Assembly: GCA_917880885.1 (NCBI GenBank)
Contig: OU862928.1
Span: forward strand, 39,420,962 to 39,484,961
From: Limnephilus marmoratus
Lineage: Eukaryota; Arthropoda; Insecta; Trichoptera; Limnephilidae
Length of the DNA: 64,000 nt
Direction: 5' to 3'
Below are positions 30,142 through 42,430 of the stretch, in pieces. Under the pieces are notes generated by a model. The model saw only the letters and a list, made by a program, of their open reading frames with translations. It had not been told where the DNA came from and searched no databases. Each line of letters begins with the position of its first letter. Positions within the stretch are counted from its first letter, which is position 1. A program made the translations under genes and the position numbers.

Positions 30142-30369
30142 ACATTGGTGGACTATTTGGGTTAAAACTGTAGCGCAAAAGAATCTAACATATAGTTAGG
30201 CAGTGGTATACTATGCTTGTAAACGTGGCGTCTAAATCTAAAGGAAGAAATCAAATAAGAAATAATCATTAATTTTGAACCTTTGAAGGAAAAAGGATTC
30301 AAGGAGAAGAAAATGGACGATGAATTGTAATTCACTATTTTAATTGAAATTTTTAAACACACCGTAAAT

Positions 30370-30660
30370 CCTGAGGAAATTTTATTTCGCTCAAGGCCTA
30401 TGTCGTCCCTCCACTCTGTGGAGGTTCTTTTTAAGGAAAGGTGTAAAGGAAGTTCTGGGAAGGATAATGTCATGAAGGGTAAGGAATCTTGGTGCAAGCG
30501 TATCCAGGAATGACGGATATATGAATATGAATCCATCTCTCAAACCACGGTGCAATGCGATGGGTCGAGAGATTTCGCCCTGGGAGTCACCAAATGTAGC
30601 GAACCTTTGGCAGAGTTTTTGGTTATACAATTAATGGTTCCTGGGGCCATGTCTGCCTCC
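30370..30660 (-). repeat. Family B retroposon, divergent long variant
   Basis: CTCAAGGCCTATGTCGTCCC, the AGTTCTGGGAAGGA block and a TTGGTTATACAATTAATGGT end match family B in the orientation of the 26.1-kb copies. It separates the two unassigned coding segments. Confidence 0.65.
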
Positions 30661-30743
30661 CAAATTGAAAAGGGACCAATGTAGGGTTTAAAGACTGCAA
30701 TGGACTCACTATGTCACCAATCGGGTTTAAGTAATTGCTCCAG

Positions 30744-31088
30744 TAGACGCTACCCAAAGGCAATTTGAGAAAGATTGGTTCGAAAACTCGACTTTCATGG
30801 AGAGCATTAGTTTTTATGTTCCCGATGGTTATCTCCGTAACCGACAGCAAGGGCTGTTTTATCTCCCGGCTTGCAGAACTAACTTGACAATGATCATGTC
30901 AGTCGGGAGAGCTGTCTTGTTACTAAATAGAGTCGCTTCGAATATCGATATATTTAACATGAATGAAGTACCATTTAGTAGGTGGATAGAAAGCATGGAA
31001 GAGGGTAGGAGCAAGACGGGCAAATCTGAGGACTGTAGAAAAATGATGAAGAAACTAAAATCCTTTTTGACAAATCAGAAAATTTGTG
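30744..31088 (+). CDS. Unrecognised candidate internal exon, 115 codons
   Basis: Bounded by AATTGCTCCAG before 30744 and a strong donor GTAAGTAAG at 31089. In between, one frame is open: DATQRQFEKDWFENSTF, then MESISFYVPDGYLRNRQQGL and FYLPACRTNLTMIMSVGR, ending FLTNQKIC. Length 345 is a multiple of three (phase 1-1). Globular-looking composition; no family recognised. It may belong with 29641-30141 in one plus-strand gene, but the order (a stop in the first segment) argues against simple splicing. Confidence 0.4.
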
Positions 31089-31144
31089 GTAAGTAAGTCT
31101 AAAGTCATGGTATTTGAAAGAGAGAGTATGAAAACATTGTGCAA

Positions 31145-31850
31145 CATAGTTGTGACTGATGGAGCAGGTGGATGAGTTTGTGTACTTGGGAAGTATGTTT
31201 ACGAGAGATGGGAAGGCTGACAGAGATATCGAAAGAAGGGTAAATGCAACTCTATTAATGGAGGACTGAACGCCGTTGGCGCCAACAAAAAACTGTCCAA
31301 AGAAGCGAAGTTAGCCGTCCATGATGGAGTGCTGGTACCTACCCTGATGTATGGCAGTGTGGCATGGAACTGGCAGAGGAAGGATAAAAGTAGACTGAAT
31401 GCTGTAGAAATGAGATCCCTGAGGCATATGTGTGGTAAAACCATGTACGATCGTGTGAGAAATGTGGAGATCAGCGAAGAATTCAAGGCTGATTTAAGCG
31501 TAATGAGTAAGATTAAGAAAGGGACGCTCAGATGGTTTGGGCATGTAGATCGAATGAACGAGGAAAGGAGTGTAAGGAGAATATATGACGCAAATTTGAA
31601 TGGTAGAAGAAGTCGGGGACGTCCGAGGAAGACATGGCACGACCAAGTGAATCAGATACTTGAGTCGGGCCATGTGAAGAGTCGGAATAATAGAAGAGCA
31701 TGTATGAGACGAAGTATGAATGTGAAGGAGTGTGTGCCAAGATCGAGTTGCTTCGACCCGTCCTCTCTGCCTACCCCTGCGGGGAAACGGCGTGATGGTG
31801 AGTTAGTTAAAAAAATTGATTTAAAAAGAGTGTAAAGAGATTTTAAAAAC
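31145..31850 (+). pseudogene. RTE-like endonuclease-RT C-terminus
   Basis: Reads EQVDEFVYLGSMFTRDGKAD, then after a frame break LMYGSVAWNWQRKDKSRLNA, HMCGKTMYDRVRNVEI, GTLRWFGHVDRMNEERSVRR and GRRSRGRPRKTWHDQVNQIL to about 31830. The WFGHVxRM and GRPRKTW phrases are typical of this C-terminal domain. Related copies: 25.6-26.9, 58.3-59.3 and 62.0 kb. Confidence 0.85.
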
Positions 31851-31864
31851 TGTTATAAATAATT

Positions 31865-32451
31865 TTTTCATCATCATCACTATTGGCTCTACAACCCCTG
31901 GTGGGTCTTGGCCTCCTCAAGAGTCTTCCTCCACTCATCTCGGATTTGTGCCAGCTGTCTCCAGTTTAGAAGCTCCAAGATAGATATGTCTTTGAGGACG
32001 TTGTCGCTCCATCTTAGTCTTGGTCTTTCCAGGCTAATTCGCCCTATTGGTCTTGAGTTCAGCAGAGACTTTGGTGATTGATGCTCGGTCATTCTCTCCA
32101 CATGACCCAGCCACCGAAGTCTTCCCAATTTTATAAATTTTGCGACATTTAGCTCCTTAAACAAAGTATAGATCTCTTTGTTATAACGTCTGCGCCAAAA
32201 TCCATTTTCTAGAACCGGTCCGAAGATGCGCCTCAAATTTTTTCTTTCAAAAAAGTGCTCGCTCATTCCTCTTAGTTAGTACCCAAGTCTCAGCTGCGTG
32301 CGTAAGTACTGGTCTGATAAGTGTTTTGTACACTAATATCTTCGTGTTTCTGGATAGCAGTTTGGACTTTAATTGGTTTTGTAGGCGGAAATAACAGCGA
32401 TTTGCGTTCACTATGCGCTCCTGGATCTCCTCTGTGGTATTATTGTCATTT
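31865..32451 (-). pseudogene. Non-LTR RT C-terminus, second family
   Basis: Minus strand reads LRRIFGPVLENGFWRRRYNK, IKLGRLRWLGHVERMTEHQS, RPRLRWSDNVLKDI and DEWRKTLEEAKTHQGL before a stop at 31889. The LRWxGHVxRM...WRxxLxEAKTHxGL order is the well-known tail often mis-annotated as craniofacial development protein 2-like. Its upstream part is cut at 32451 by the hAT-like element. Confidence 0.85.
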
Positions 32452-32459
32452 GTTATCAG

Positions 32460-32552
32460 TAGACATGGGCAGACTCATTCCCAGGGGTGAATCGATTCAT
32501 TGTGATTCCCTCGGCCTTTTGAATTGATTCATTTTATTCATTCCTTTAATTC

Positions 32553-32646
<94 letters not shown>

Positions 32647-34562
32647 AAAAAAAAAAAAAAAAATAAAAATAAAAATAAAAATAAATAAATAAATAAAATA
32701 AAAATAAATAAATAAATAAATAAAAAAAACCCTCGCTTACTTAAAAAACCTCGGCTACGAAGCGAAAGAGGAGGCCGAAAAGGCTACGATGAACCGCAAA
32801 AAGAGGAGACCGATAATACTATCTTATTCTCTCGCAGACTACTTCTACATACTTCTTAGTTCTCCTTTAGGTGCATGTGTTTGCTCTTTTTAGTGTCGTT
32901 ATTTTTCGTTTCATCGAGTTTCAAATCACAACGGTGATAAATAAGTTTTCACTACGCAAAGCCCTCTTCTTAGTGTAAATTATGTTGTTTTAAAAAATCG
33001 TAGGTACTAAAAACGACGCGCGACGAGGTTAATGAAATATTTCAATGTGTACTTAGATATTATTTTGCCCAAAAGACAAATTTTTAACAAGAAAAATGTG
33101 TTTATATTAGGCAAGCAATTAAATCTTAAAATTAAACAGTTTTCGTGGTTAACCCTTAAAGTTTTACTAATTTTTATTTATTTATTAAACTAAAAATTTT
33201 TTCATTTCACGTGATCTAAACTTCCCACTACCTTCAGCCTCGCAAAAAATCCCAATTGGGGATGCCATAGTTTCATTAGCTCCAGACGGGACTTGTGCGG
33301 ATTTCACATAAAAAACATACTATTATCGCGCTTTCATAGGTAGGTATATCCGGACCGGTCACCTGGAATAAGCTCCAGTCAAATATATATATTTTAAATG
33401 CACCTACCTCAATGGTGAAGTTAAAAAGACGCGCCGAATAAAAACTAATTAAAAGCCCTGGCGACACGCGTCGTATAATTTGTTACAAAAATAAAGGAAC
33501 AAATCGCTCGATTATCATTTATCAGTATCACGGTTCGATAGCGACTGATTTTTTGTTTACGGCTAGAGTAGACAGAGACAGATACCACAAAAAAACAATA
33601 ATATAGATAAACATCATTTTGTTTCTACAAGTATTGCATCACAATTTACGCACGTGTGAGGGAGAAAAGACATAGAATAAACTTTCGCTTTTAGTCCTTT
33701 TATTAACGTTCCGCGGTCCGAAGTGGGAAGTTTCACCCTAAGATGACGGCTTGGCCGAGCGGGGACTAACGACGAACCGATTCTCTGCGGGCATCAAGAA
33801 ATGAATTGGGAACTTCTGACTAATAAGTGTCTTTTGTCTTGCTGTGACTTGAATAACTTGCATTCCGCGGACCGGTCGGATCGACTCGACACGTGGTACC
33901 CAGGGACCCGTGGGACTACGACGTCATAAATGAATAAGAAATAAATGTTTTGATTCCTTGAATAAGTGAAACAGAGATTGGGGTTGCGGATTGAGTTCGC
34001 ACAGACCGAACAGGTTACAGGACTATGACCACGGAGGAACGATTCCTCCGTGACTATGACTGGCGGGACTGGCGGGACACAACTGTGAAACAGACGCGAC
34101 ACACGGAGCTCAGAATTATTTGGATCTTGGCTGACTCGCTTGGCGGTTTTGTCACTTGGATTGGGGACGGGGACTACAGGGTTTTTTGTAGGTATAAGAT
34201 TTACTGCGCGGGATACTACACAGTACCCGTGAAAGGCAATTTCGCGGCGCGCTTCGCCTGTGGTAGGTGTACCTATCCGCGCAACAAATATCCAGAATAA
34301 TATTTTATTTAATTCTTACGAAACACTACAATATTTATAGAGTACATTATTATTTTCTTACCTCAATATAACATGAAATATTTAACTGTAAAATAAATTA
34401 ATCAAAATAAAAATAAATATGGTGCTGTTAAAAAATCGTAAGATTCAAGGCCAAGGGTAAGGAATAAAGATTTAATTCCTTTTGAAAATGAGAATCAGAT
34501 CGAGTGTGTTACAAGATTGAATTTATTCATTTAATTCAGTCATTCAATTTTGCCCACGTCTA
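32460..34562. mobile_element. hAT-like element, 2.1 kb, perfect 8-bp TSD
   Basis: GTTATCAG at 32452-32459 and 34563-34570 flank it. Ends read TAGACATGGGCA on the left and, reversed, TAGACGTGGGCA on the right. Subterminal ATTCATT-rich blocks occur on both sides. The interior has a long A-tract (32554-32732), family F-associated sequence (32.9 kb) and a moderately GC-rich, non-coding-looking segment at 33.7-34.3 kb. No transposase recognised, so non-autonomous. Confidence 0.85.
32554..32732 (+). repeat. Very long A-tract grading into (TAAA)n
   Basis: About 90 consecutive A, then A-runs with T, then AAATA/AAAT repeats. Could be an expanded retroposon tail; exact length is probably unreliable in any assembly. 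Confidence 0.85.
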
Positions 34563-34570
34563 GTTATCAG

Positions 34571-35300
34571 TAATAATTTGTTACTAGAGTATGATCGTGA
34601 CTTCTTAACGATTCTGGAGCAATCACATAAGTAACTTACGGTATAATTCAAATGACTGTCAACGGTTGTAAAGTCACTGTATTCATTGTAAGTACTTCTG
34701 CATAGTTGTGGGACAACAAGCCACAGAGTTTTAACACTACTGACTTCACAAAAAGACTTTACATTACCTTTCTGCTCTGGTAACCAAGGCACTGACTTAT
34801 GTCGTGACGAAACCTACATGTCATTGTCATTAAAATAATTCATATCGTATTCTACATTTCTGATTAACCTGTTGAAGGTTGGATGGTATTTCGAAAAACC
34901 GCCCGAAAATTACCTTGATGATTTTCTGGTCAAATATAATAAATAATCAATATACTCGTATATAAATAATAATAAATATATATAAAATATGTAAATAAAC
35001 TTCATAATTACGCCATAACTTCAGAACGACTTTATCTTTATTTTTTTTTAAGTATGTTTATTCAGTTTTTTTAATTTTACAATATTTATCTTAAAAATCT
35101 TACAAAACTGATCAATCAGTTTGATTGTAAGAAATCTCTCATTTTTTCCTATTTAATTAATACTATTGTACTTTTATGTTTTACATTGTAATAACTGTGT
35201 AAAATTTACAATACTAATTATTATAAACTACTAATTACGAATACAGTGGGTGATAGTAATTTCCAGGTATTTGATCAATATTCGATTTGGGTATTTGTAT
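34571..35300. other. No gene recognised
   Basis: AT-rich sequence between the hAT-like element and the next RT fragment. No family assigned. Confidence 0.4.
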
Positions 35301-35316
35301 ACAATATTATTTGCTT

Positions 35317-35775
35317 TCATGTTCTACGGAGATAGAATGATTTAACATTTTTTTTGATATTTGAATAAGATGTCTCATTTTTAATATTTTCAGGTAATGC
35401 GTTAAATATTTTCGGAATTCTATGCCTCTTTGTTCTATCACCGTATACATTTTGAGATTTATTAATAATAAGCATTTGTGCTTCTCTATGCCTAGTAGGG
35501 TAGTTGTGGTTTACAGGTTTTTTGAATTCTGTATTCCAGAATTCATCTAGCGTTAATTGATAATCTACCTTACTATGTATAGAGAGGACATTACACAAGG
35601 AGAAATTTTTTTTATAATCGCCATCACATAATTGAACTTTTTTTTTGCCTGATAACAATTTTAGGAAACGGATTTGTAATTGTTCTATTTTATTTAAGTA
35701 CGTTTTGTACGTTAATCCGTAACTATTTATTCCGTATCGTATAATTGATTCTGCTAATGCGTTAATCTATTTCAT
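35317..35775 (-). pseudogene. Non-LTR RT C-terminal fragment, little decayed
   Basis: Minus strand reads ALAESIIRYGINSYGLTYKT, LQIRFLKLLLSGKKK and a 113-codon open segment with NYPTRHREAQMLIINKS, KRHRIPKIFNALPENIKN and VKSFYLRRT before TAA. Upstream of 35775 the similarity ends. Jockey/CR1-like. Confidence 0.8.
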
Positions 35776-36074
35776 TCATCTTTTTTTTAAAGATTTCTAA
35801 TACTTTGTAGTAGATTCTTACGGAAAGAAAAAATAAGAAAATTGGATAATTTCAGAAAACTTAACGACTGTTTTAACTTCGCTCGTTTGACAATGTGAAT
35901 TTAGCAGGCAGCTGTTTTTTTGTAACAAAAGAATTGTCTATGGATTTTTTAAATTATAGATATTTTTAATAGGTACCTATGATAGGTACCAACTTAGATA
36001 GATTGTTCGTACAATATACAAAAAGTAATATTTGTAATATACGAAAAATGAAAATGTGTCTCAGCGGCGAGTGC

Positions 36075-36385
36075 GCTTACCCACCTACTGCGTGGCGGGC
36101 CGGATCTGTAGAAACTGGTTAATGGAGACATTTTGCCTCTCCAGCGGGACTCTCTTGACCCATTGTCTTATATCGTAGTGGGAGGGATGGATTCATACGT
36201 CCGTCACTCCTGGACCAATTGACCCCCAGATTTCTGCCCACCTCTCAACCCTTTTTCCTTCCCAGAACTTCCTCTTCTACCTTCACCTAAAAATACCCTC
36301 CACACGTCATCCCCAAAGATGAAAAAGACCTCGAGAGAATTTGTTATCCTCAGGGCCTCCTGTGTGGAGTTAATATTAAAAAAGC
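36075..36385 (+). repeat. Family B retroposon, long variant
   Basis: Starts in GTGGCGGGCCGGATCTGTAG, includes the GGAGGGATGGATTCATACGT block and ends TGTGTGGAGTTAATATTAAA (A-tail eroded). Plus orientation. Confidence 0.7.
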
Positions 36386-37430
36386 AACTTTTAATACTGA
36401 TTGTTATCTCACCTTAACGATACTGAGAGTAGGTATATTTCTACAACAACGTTCGAGGCCATTCCCCCTCAATGCACAAGCAAACTTTTCCCACTGATAA
36501 TGATCGGAGAAGTACCTTTCTTTCCTTAAATATATATAAAATTCTTGTGTTACAACGGAGCTTTCGGTGGCAGAATGACAGTTGAGAACATATTTAAAAA
36601 TACGAGTACATAAGTCGGGCACGAGGTATTTTTAATTGGCGTCTCCCATCGCATGTTTACACGACCCCAATGACGTGACCGCTCCCAAAAAGGACCTGCA
36701 GCCTCAACGCCCGCCGTCCTGCCCGCGTGGGCAGGCAGAGAGAGAGCCCAGGACCTGAGGTGGACGCCGGTAACTGTACCACTCACCCACTGGACACAAA
36801 CAGACAATTTCACGGAATTAAAAATGCAAACAAGGAAAATGCATCGTGTTTACTATTACAGCTATTAAAATGTCTCTCGCGACAGCTCTGTGACCTTTCG
36901 TATGGTTTTTTCTTCATGCGATGAACTCTATAGTAGTCCCAGAAAGAGGTCATATTTACGTCGTCAGCAATTGTTCATTTTATTATCATTTTTGCAGATG
37001 CTTGCAGCATACGTAAGATGCCAATATCTTGTGAGCAGCGGCCTTTTATGTTTATGTTTTTAATTACTTTATGTTTGAAATACATATACGAGTATTATTC
37101 GCATTTTGTATATTATTTAAGCACTTGCATACTTCTTCCTAACACCGTATGCAGGGACACTGGAGGTCTAGTTGCGTTCAAACTTAAATGTAGATTCGTT
37201 CTTTCAAAAAAATTAGAGTCCTTGCGAGAGCCTTGAAGGAATAACCATCTGTTACTTATACCAGGGCGGGTAAGTTGTGGATAACCCTCAATGTCCATTT
37301 TAATAATATAATAAAACAAATATGAAACTTCTTTCCACCTTTTCACATTTTTTGTAGTTAACTTTAAATATGAATACAAATCGTGGTGTTTTCTCTTTCC
37401 AACACCGTTTAGGTCATATTTCTCACTCTT
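36386..37430. other. Unassigned sequence with minus-strand open frames
   Basis: Minus-strand open frames at 36404-36622 and 36550-36813 overlap in different frames and have no motif that I recognise. A locally GC-rich patch at 36660-36790 contains CCCGCGTGGGCAGG. Nothing is called. Confidence 0.35.
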
Positions 37431-37434
37431 TTTT

Positions 37435-37745
37435 GTATATGAATACGGCACAAGAGTCCCAACTGCTCCTGTCTAAAGCCAGTGAGATTATGGCATCTCC
37501 AATTGGGGTATGTTGTGAGGCTGAAGGTAGTGGGGAGGGGAAGGAGATAGGGAAGAAGAAGGTGGGGGAGTACTGGGCTATTCAGATCTGGTCACCAAAC
37601 ACGGCTAATGCCATTTTAAACAACGTTTCAATTCTGAATTGGTCTAACACCAGGGCGATACTGAAAGTATCTTCCACTCTGGAACGTGCCGCAAATATAC
37701 TATATATTATTTTAAATGAATAATTAGTGAAATAACACAAATAAA
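37435..37745 (-). repeat. Family A SINE lacking the tRNA-like head
   Basis: GGCACAAGAGTCCCAACTGC, the CCAATTGGGGTATGTTGTGA block, a purine-rich stretch and ACCAGGGCGATACTGAAAGT. The head at the right end is missing. Confidence 0.75.
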
Positions 37746-38164
37746 ATTTATTTGTCACGCCATACTTACTGATAGTAAGGGAGACACAACGATTCTATGA
37801 GATCAATATGAGTCGTTCCGAAAAGCGATCAAATTAGCCTGATAGGTTAAATCTGACATATGACCAAAATTGGCCTTTTTGTATAAAAATTAGTAATTGA
37901 GTTGTTTTAAATTTGAACAGGTACTCATCTACAGCATTCGGCTTAAACCAAAGTGTCCTATGGACGTGAATCAACAGCGTGACGATATCGTTCATTTGAA
38001 CTCGATTCGAAAGCATCAATGAGTCATTGAAAATGATACAGAATAAGTATGTGAAAACGGAAATGATGTATTTGCACAGATTTTGAAAGATATCTTTGAT
38101 ACATTGGAACCAGTTTTATTTCGATTTTTTTATTTAATTTTGAGGTGTTTTTAACAAGGTTAAC

Positions 38165-38345
38165 TTAGATGGAAAGTCTGTGTGCCGAAGAAGAAACTCT
38201 TGTACCGCACAAGAGTCCCAACTGCCTGGAGCCAGTGAGACTGTGGCATCCCCAATTGGGGTATGTTGTGTGGCTGATGGTAGGTGGGGAAGGGAAGGAG
38301 AAGGTGAGGCTATTCAAATCTGATCACCAAACACGGCTAAAGCCA
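38165..38345 (-). repeat. Family A SINE, 3' part
   Basis: GCACAAGAGTCCCAACTGCC through CACGGCTAAAGCCATT; directly abuts the next copy through a T-run that is that copy's A-tail. Confidence 0.7.
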
Positions 38346-38347
38346 TT

Positions 38348-38770
38348 ATTATTTTTTTTTACAGTAATACCGCACAAGAATCTCAACTGCTCCCGTCTGG
38401 AGCCAGTGAGACTATGGCATCCCCAATTGGGGTATGTTGTGAGGCTGAAGGTAGAGGGGAGGGGAAGGAGGTGGGGAAGAGGAAGGTTGGGAAGTACCTG
38501 GCTATTCAGATCTGGTCACTTAACACGGCTAAAGCCATTTTCAAGCAACGTTTCAATTCTGAATGGTGGTCTTACACCAGGGCGATACTGATAGTATCTT
38601 CCACTCTGGAACATGCCGCAAATATACTAGAATATATTATTTTTAATGAATTAATTGTGAAATAACACAAATTAATCAAATAAAATTTATTTGCGCATGC
38701 CGGTTTCGAACCCGCGACCTCTGGATTGTGAGTCAAGAGTCTTACCCACTGGACTACGGAGATCGTCAAT
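38348..38770 (-). repeat. Family A SINE, full-length
   Basis: On the minus strand: head with CCGTAGTCCAGTGGGTAAGA and B-box GGTTCGAAACC, TTTATTTGATTAATTTGTGT, a unique body, the pyrimidine-rich block, then an A-tail at 38349-38357. About 420 bp. Essentially colinear with 48371-48790. Confidence 0.85.
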
Positions 38771-38965
38771 TTCAAGCAACCTTTCAATTCTGAATTGTGG
38801 TCTTACACCAGGGCGATACTGAGTGTATCTTCCACTCTGTACCGTGCCGCAAATAAACCATATATTATTTTAAATGGTTAAATTGTGAAAACACAAATCA
38901 ATCAAATAAAATTTACTTGCGCACGCTGGGATTCGAACCCGCGACCACCGGATCGTTGACCGTCA
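38771..38965 (-). repeat. Family A SINE, head and proximal body
   Basis: Repeats CAAGCAACCTTTCAATTCTG, CAGGGCGATACTGAGTGTAT and CGCACGCTGGGATTCGAACC in tandem with the preceding copy. Confidence 0.7.
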
Positions 38966-39635
38966 AGTTGTGGAGCTTTGACAATAAACAAAGCAAACAA
39001 AATTGTTTTATTTATTTCTCACTTGTTCAAAATAAAATGCAGAAATTTGGGCGGGGTCATGTTGAAAATACTAATTATTTAAAACAATGAGCTTTTTTTC
39101 GTTTTTAATCGCTCTCTTCATAATATTGATATTATAACTTTTTCTTCCTAAAAATCATTTATACTGTCAAAAACCCATGGGTCTATGGTACGTACAATAA
39201 ACAAATTCCAAATTAAAATTTTTACGTTAGAATTACTTGGCTGTAAGAGAAACAATTTAGAATTTATCATACAGCTTAAATACGAGCATAGAGTTATTGT
39301 TGGCACAATCAATATTCTAGAATTTCATAAATAATTGAATAGACACACGTACAAAAGTTAACATATGCGCATAATTGATACATCATTTAAATACGAAACA
39401 GCTGTCTACATTTAGAGCAGTTTACATAAAGTCTAATAACAGTTGACGGTATACCCACACGTCTGTCAAACGGTGTTTAATCTACTAGAAATGATGATGG
39501 TGATGACCTAACGAATAATTACTGTACTGAGACGTTTAAACTTGAATTTAAGATGCATGACATAACTGCAAACAAGTGCACACACTACACACGCCTTGGA
39601 ATAACTAATTGAAGGTTCGATGAACAAACAGTTTT
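38966..39635. other. No gene recognised
   Basis: AT-rich, no repeat family assigned. Confidence 0.4.
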
Positions 39636-39639
39636 TGAA

Positions 39640-39865
39640 TTTACAGTTGGTATTTTTATTGAATGATGTACAAGATTTTCAGTTTTGGTAAGTAAGGATT
39701 ATGCAGAGAATATTGGAATAGATAAATTAAATGATTCAACAAACATTACTCACTCTGGGTGTGTCAAAGTTGATGAACCATGCAAAATCCAACTACACAG
39801 CTGACTTTAGAGAAATTAATACAGTAAAGGACTAATGTAGCATCCTTGTGGAACTCCGTATCGAA
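39640..39865 (-). pseudogene. Non-LTR RT remnant with GVPQGC motif
   Basis: Minus strand at about 39862-39820 reads RYGVPQGCYISPLLY. Sequence below it is frameshifted beyond recognition. Confidence 0.5.
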
Positions 39866-40029
39866 GATTTTATTGAAGAGATCTGCTCAAGTTTTTCTTT
39901 GTTAACTCCACTCAGCTATGGAAATGATATGTATAGGGTGTTTTTGAGGAGAGCAAGGAGTGATATAGTTGTTGAAGGGGGCTATGTTTTAGGAGGGAGG
40001 AAACAAAGAGCTTGGCATCATCTCACAGC

Positions 40030-40215
40030 CGAGAACGAGTCGTGGAAATCCGTTAATAATCTTACTATGAGAACTATTCCTGATTATGCACTGGTGCCGA
40101 AGGGATCAATGATGCTAGTTCCTTGGAGCATCTTCCATTGAAATACAGATAGAACAAGGGAAATATTCTCACCTGAGGACCTGAGGCCTATGCTTTAAAG
40201 ATTGATATCTATTTT
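40030..40215 (-). pseudogene. Non-LTR RT C-terminal remnant
   Basis: Shares TGCACTGGTGCCGAAGG(A/G), ATCAATGATGCTAGT and GGAGCATCTTCCATTG with 60095-60165, where the minus strand encodes the FYRHYNGRCSE tail. More decayed here. Confidence 0.55.
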
Positions 40216-40728
40216 TAAGATAGGCGAATCCATCAAACTGATAGATCAGATATTTCAACATGTTAGGTGGACAGTTGAATCACCAATATAGATAATGCGA
40301 TTAGTTTAAGTAGGAGGTGCTAAAAATAATATAATTCAGACAACACAACGATTCATAATAATGAGACTGACCGGCACTATCCTATTAAATCAATACTGAA
40401 TTTCGCGATATACGTGGGCGATCCTGCAAAAACATCACAAACAAATATTATTAACGGCTCAATTAATCTATCGTTTTCTCTTTGTCTCATTCTCGTATCA
40501 ATGAACTAGGTCTTTGTTTGGAGTCCAGAAATGTTTTGATTGAAGGAAGAGGGAAGCATTTACCGCAATTCGGAGCCTAAAGATAACCGTTACTCCCACT
40601 CACTGCTCGTGATCAATTTGCATGAGTCCTTTTATGTCCTTGAAGATTTGCATGTAACATGTTATTTATCATACGCGACAACAGAGCTTTCAAATTGATA
40701 TTAAAAAATTGTCAACTTGCAAAGATAT

Positions 40729-41335
40729 TATATTAATGAATGTTAGTAATTTGCACCGTAATTGCAATAACAAAATTTTAAACGCTCAGATCCTTTCATC
40801 CGTAGGTACATAAAAGGGATACTATTTTAAATATGGTCCACCAAGATGTGACATTTTTATTAATCTTGATACTTTAATATGAAAACTGCTTAAATGTGCT
40901 TTAATAGACCACCGAAAATTTGTATTCTAAACGAGAGCATTTCGTGAGGTCGTAACCCATCCATAATGCTTATGAACTTAAAAACGCTGTTGGAAAATGG
41001 ATCTGGATTAGATTATAGTTTAAAGGTATGTTATTAATGAATCGTAGTAATTTGCACCGTAATTGCACAAACAAATAACAAAATTTTAAACGCTCGGATC
41101 TTTTCATCCGTAGGTACATAAAAGGGATACTATTTTAAATATGGTCCACCAAGATATGATATTTTTATTAATTTTGATACTTTAATATGAAAACTGCTTA
41201 AATGTGCTTTAATAGACCACCGAAAATTTTTATTCTAAACGAGAGCATTTCGTGAGGTCGTAACCCATCCATAATACTTATGAACTTAAAAACGCTGTTG
41301 GAAAATGGATCTGGATTAGGTGTAGTTTAAAGATA
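40729..41335. repeat. Tandem duplication of about 300 bp
   Basis: The two copies start at about 40735 and 41036 (TTAATGAATGTTAGTAATTT versus TTAATGAATCGTAGTAATTT) and end in TGGAAAATGGATCTGGATTA. They differ at scattered positions plus a 7-base insertion. The left copy lies downstream of RT debris on the minus strand, so it may be duplicated retrotransposon sequence. Confidence 0.85.
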
Positions 41336-41339
41336 TTCA

Positions 41340-42430
41340 TCACGGATATCTTTTGCAATGTAGATTTGTCGGTAAAGACTACATAGTTCGATAAGTTTTA
41401 TGAAAACGGCCCAATGTACGAGCCTTGCGGTATTCCTAACCACATCGTAATTTAATATAAATATCATTGCTATCCAAGAACCGGAGCTCAGAAATATTCA
41501 TACTGCCTGCTGATGACTTATTGGCTGTCGATAAGATCATGCTCTAATTATTTCAATAAATTCATGTCTACAGTTTTTTGTTTATCCCGGAGTTTCATTG
41601 GACGAGCCATCTGATTCCGGAAGTTACAAAAATAACTAGGAATTCAAAAATATAGTTCTTGACTATAAAACCCCATCAAACACTGAAATGGGCTGGACAT
41701 CACGAAGAAATATCAGTAACAGGACACCTAGAATTATAATCAAATGGGTTTCCCAGTGGAGGAAGACGGGAAGAAGCACCTTATTGATGAATAAAATCTT
41801 AAACGTGTACACGAGGGAAAAAAATTAACTGAAAATTTAAAAAAATCAGAATTCAAGACATGCACGAATAGTTACTAGTAGTTAGTAGTAACTTTTATTA
41901 CACAATGTTAAATAGTTATTAGTTCACTTACCAATGCGCAATTGTAAGTATGGCTGCTTGTCACCAACAATTTACCTACATGAAGGGAGTATAATATGAC
42001 ATAAAAAGAGTGTAATATTTACGGAAGTTCATTCATATATATTATATTCACAAGGAAATCACCAAACCGACAGAAAAGATGTGCCCAGTGCCTGTTGCGA
42101 AATTATTGCGTGGAGTTTGTCAGGCTGCTTTTCCGCAGAGTTCATGTGGTTATTGACGTGTTATATCATTATTATGTATTATTGGGTGTTATTAACACAA
42201 ATCCACACTTCAAAGGCTTGTTATTGTTATGTTATTTACAGAAATCCATTAGTCTTGTTCTTTTCGAAACTTATTTTTAGTTTTAAAGGGTTTACATTGA
42301 TTTAAAAAAAAATTGTTATCGAAAATATTTTGCCGAAACGATATGATTAGGAGTACCGCAAGGCTCGCACATTGGGCTCTTTTTATAAAATCGAACAATT
42401 TAGTGTGAAATTTTTGTGATGTTAAACTCA
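41340..42430. pseudogene. Two opposed RT motif remnants
   Basis: Near 41395-41430 the minus strand reads LGIPQGSYIGPF; near 42346-42390 the plus strand reads LGVPQGSHIGPLF. The two 32-base blocks are inverted copies of each other. Between them nothing is recognised. They represent remnants of the same RT family in opposite orientation. Confidence 0.6.

Noticed and set aside
32554..32732. Long poly(A) tract as a possible poly(A) site or gene end.
   Set aside because: It lies inside a hAT-like element with no transcript-like sequence upstream; better explained as an expanded tail or sequencing-sensitive simple repeat.
36404..36813. Overlapping minus-strand frames considered as exons of the host gene.
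   Set aside because: They are in conflicting frames, lack convincing splice sites with the right phase and do not resemble the host protein's composition.
37113..37451. 112-codon minus-strand frame.
   Set aside because: No recognised motif, spans a family A boundary, so it is probably a chance frame.
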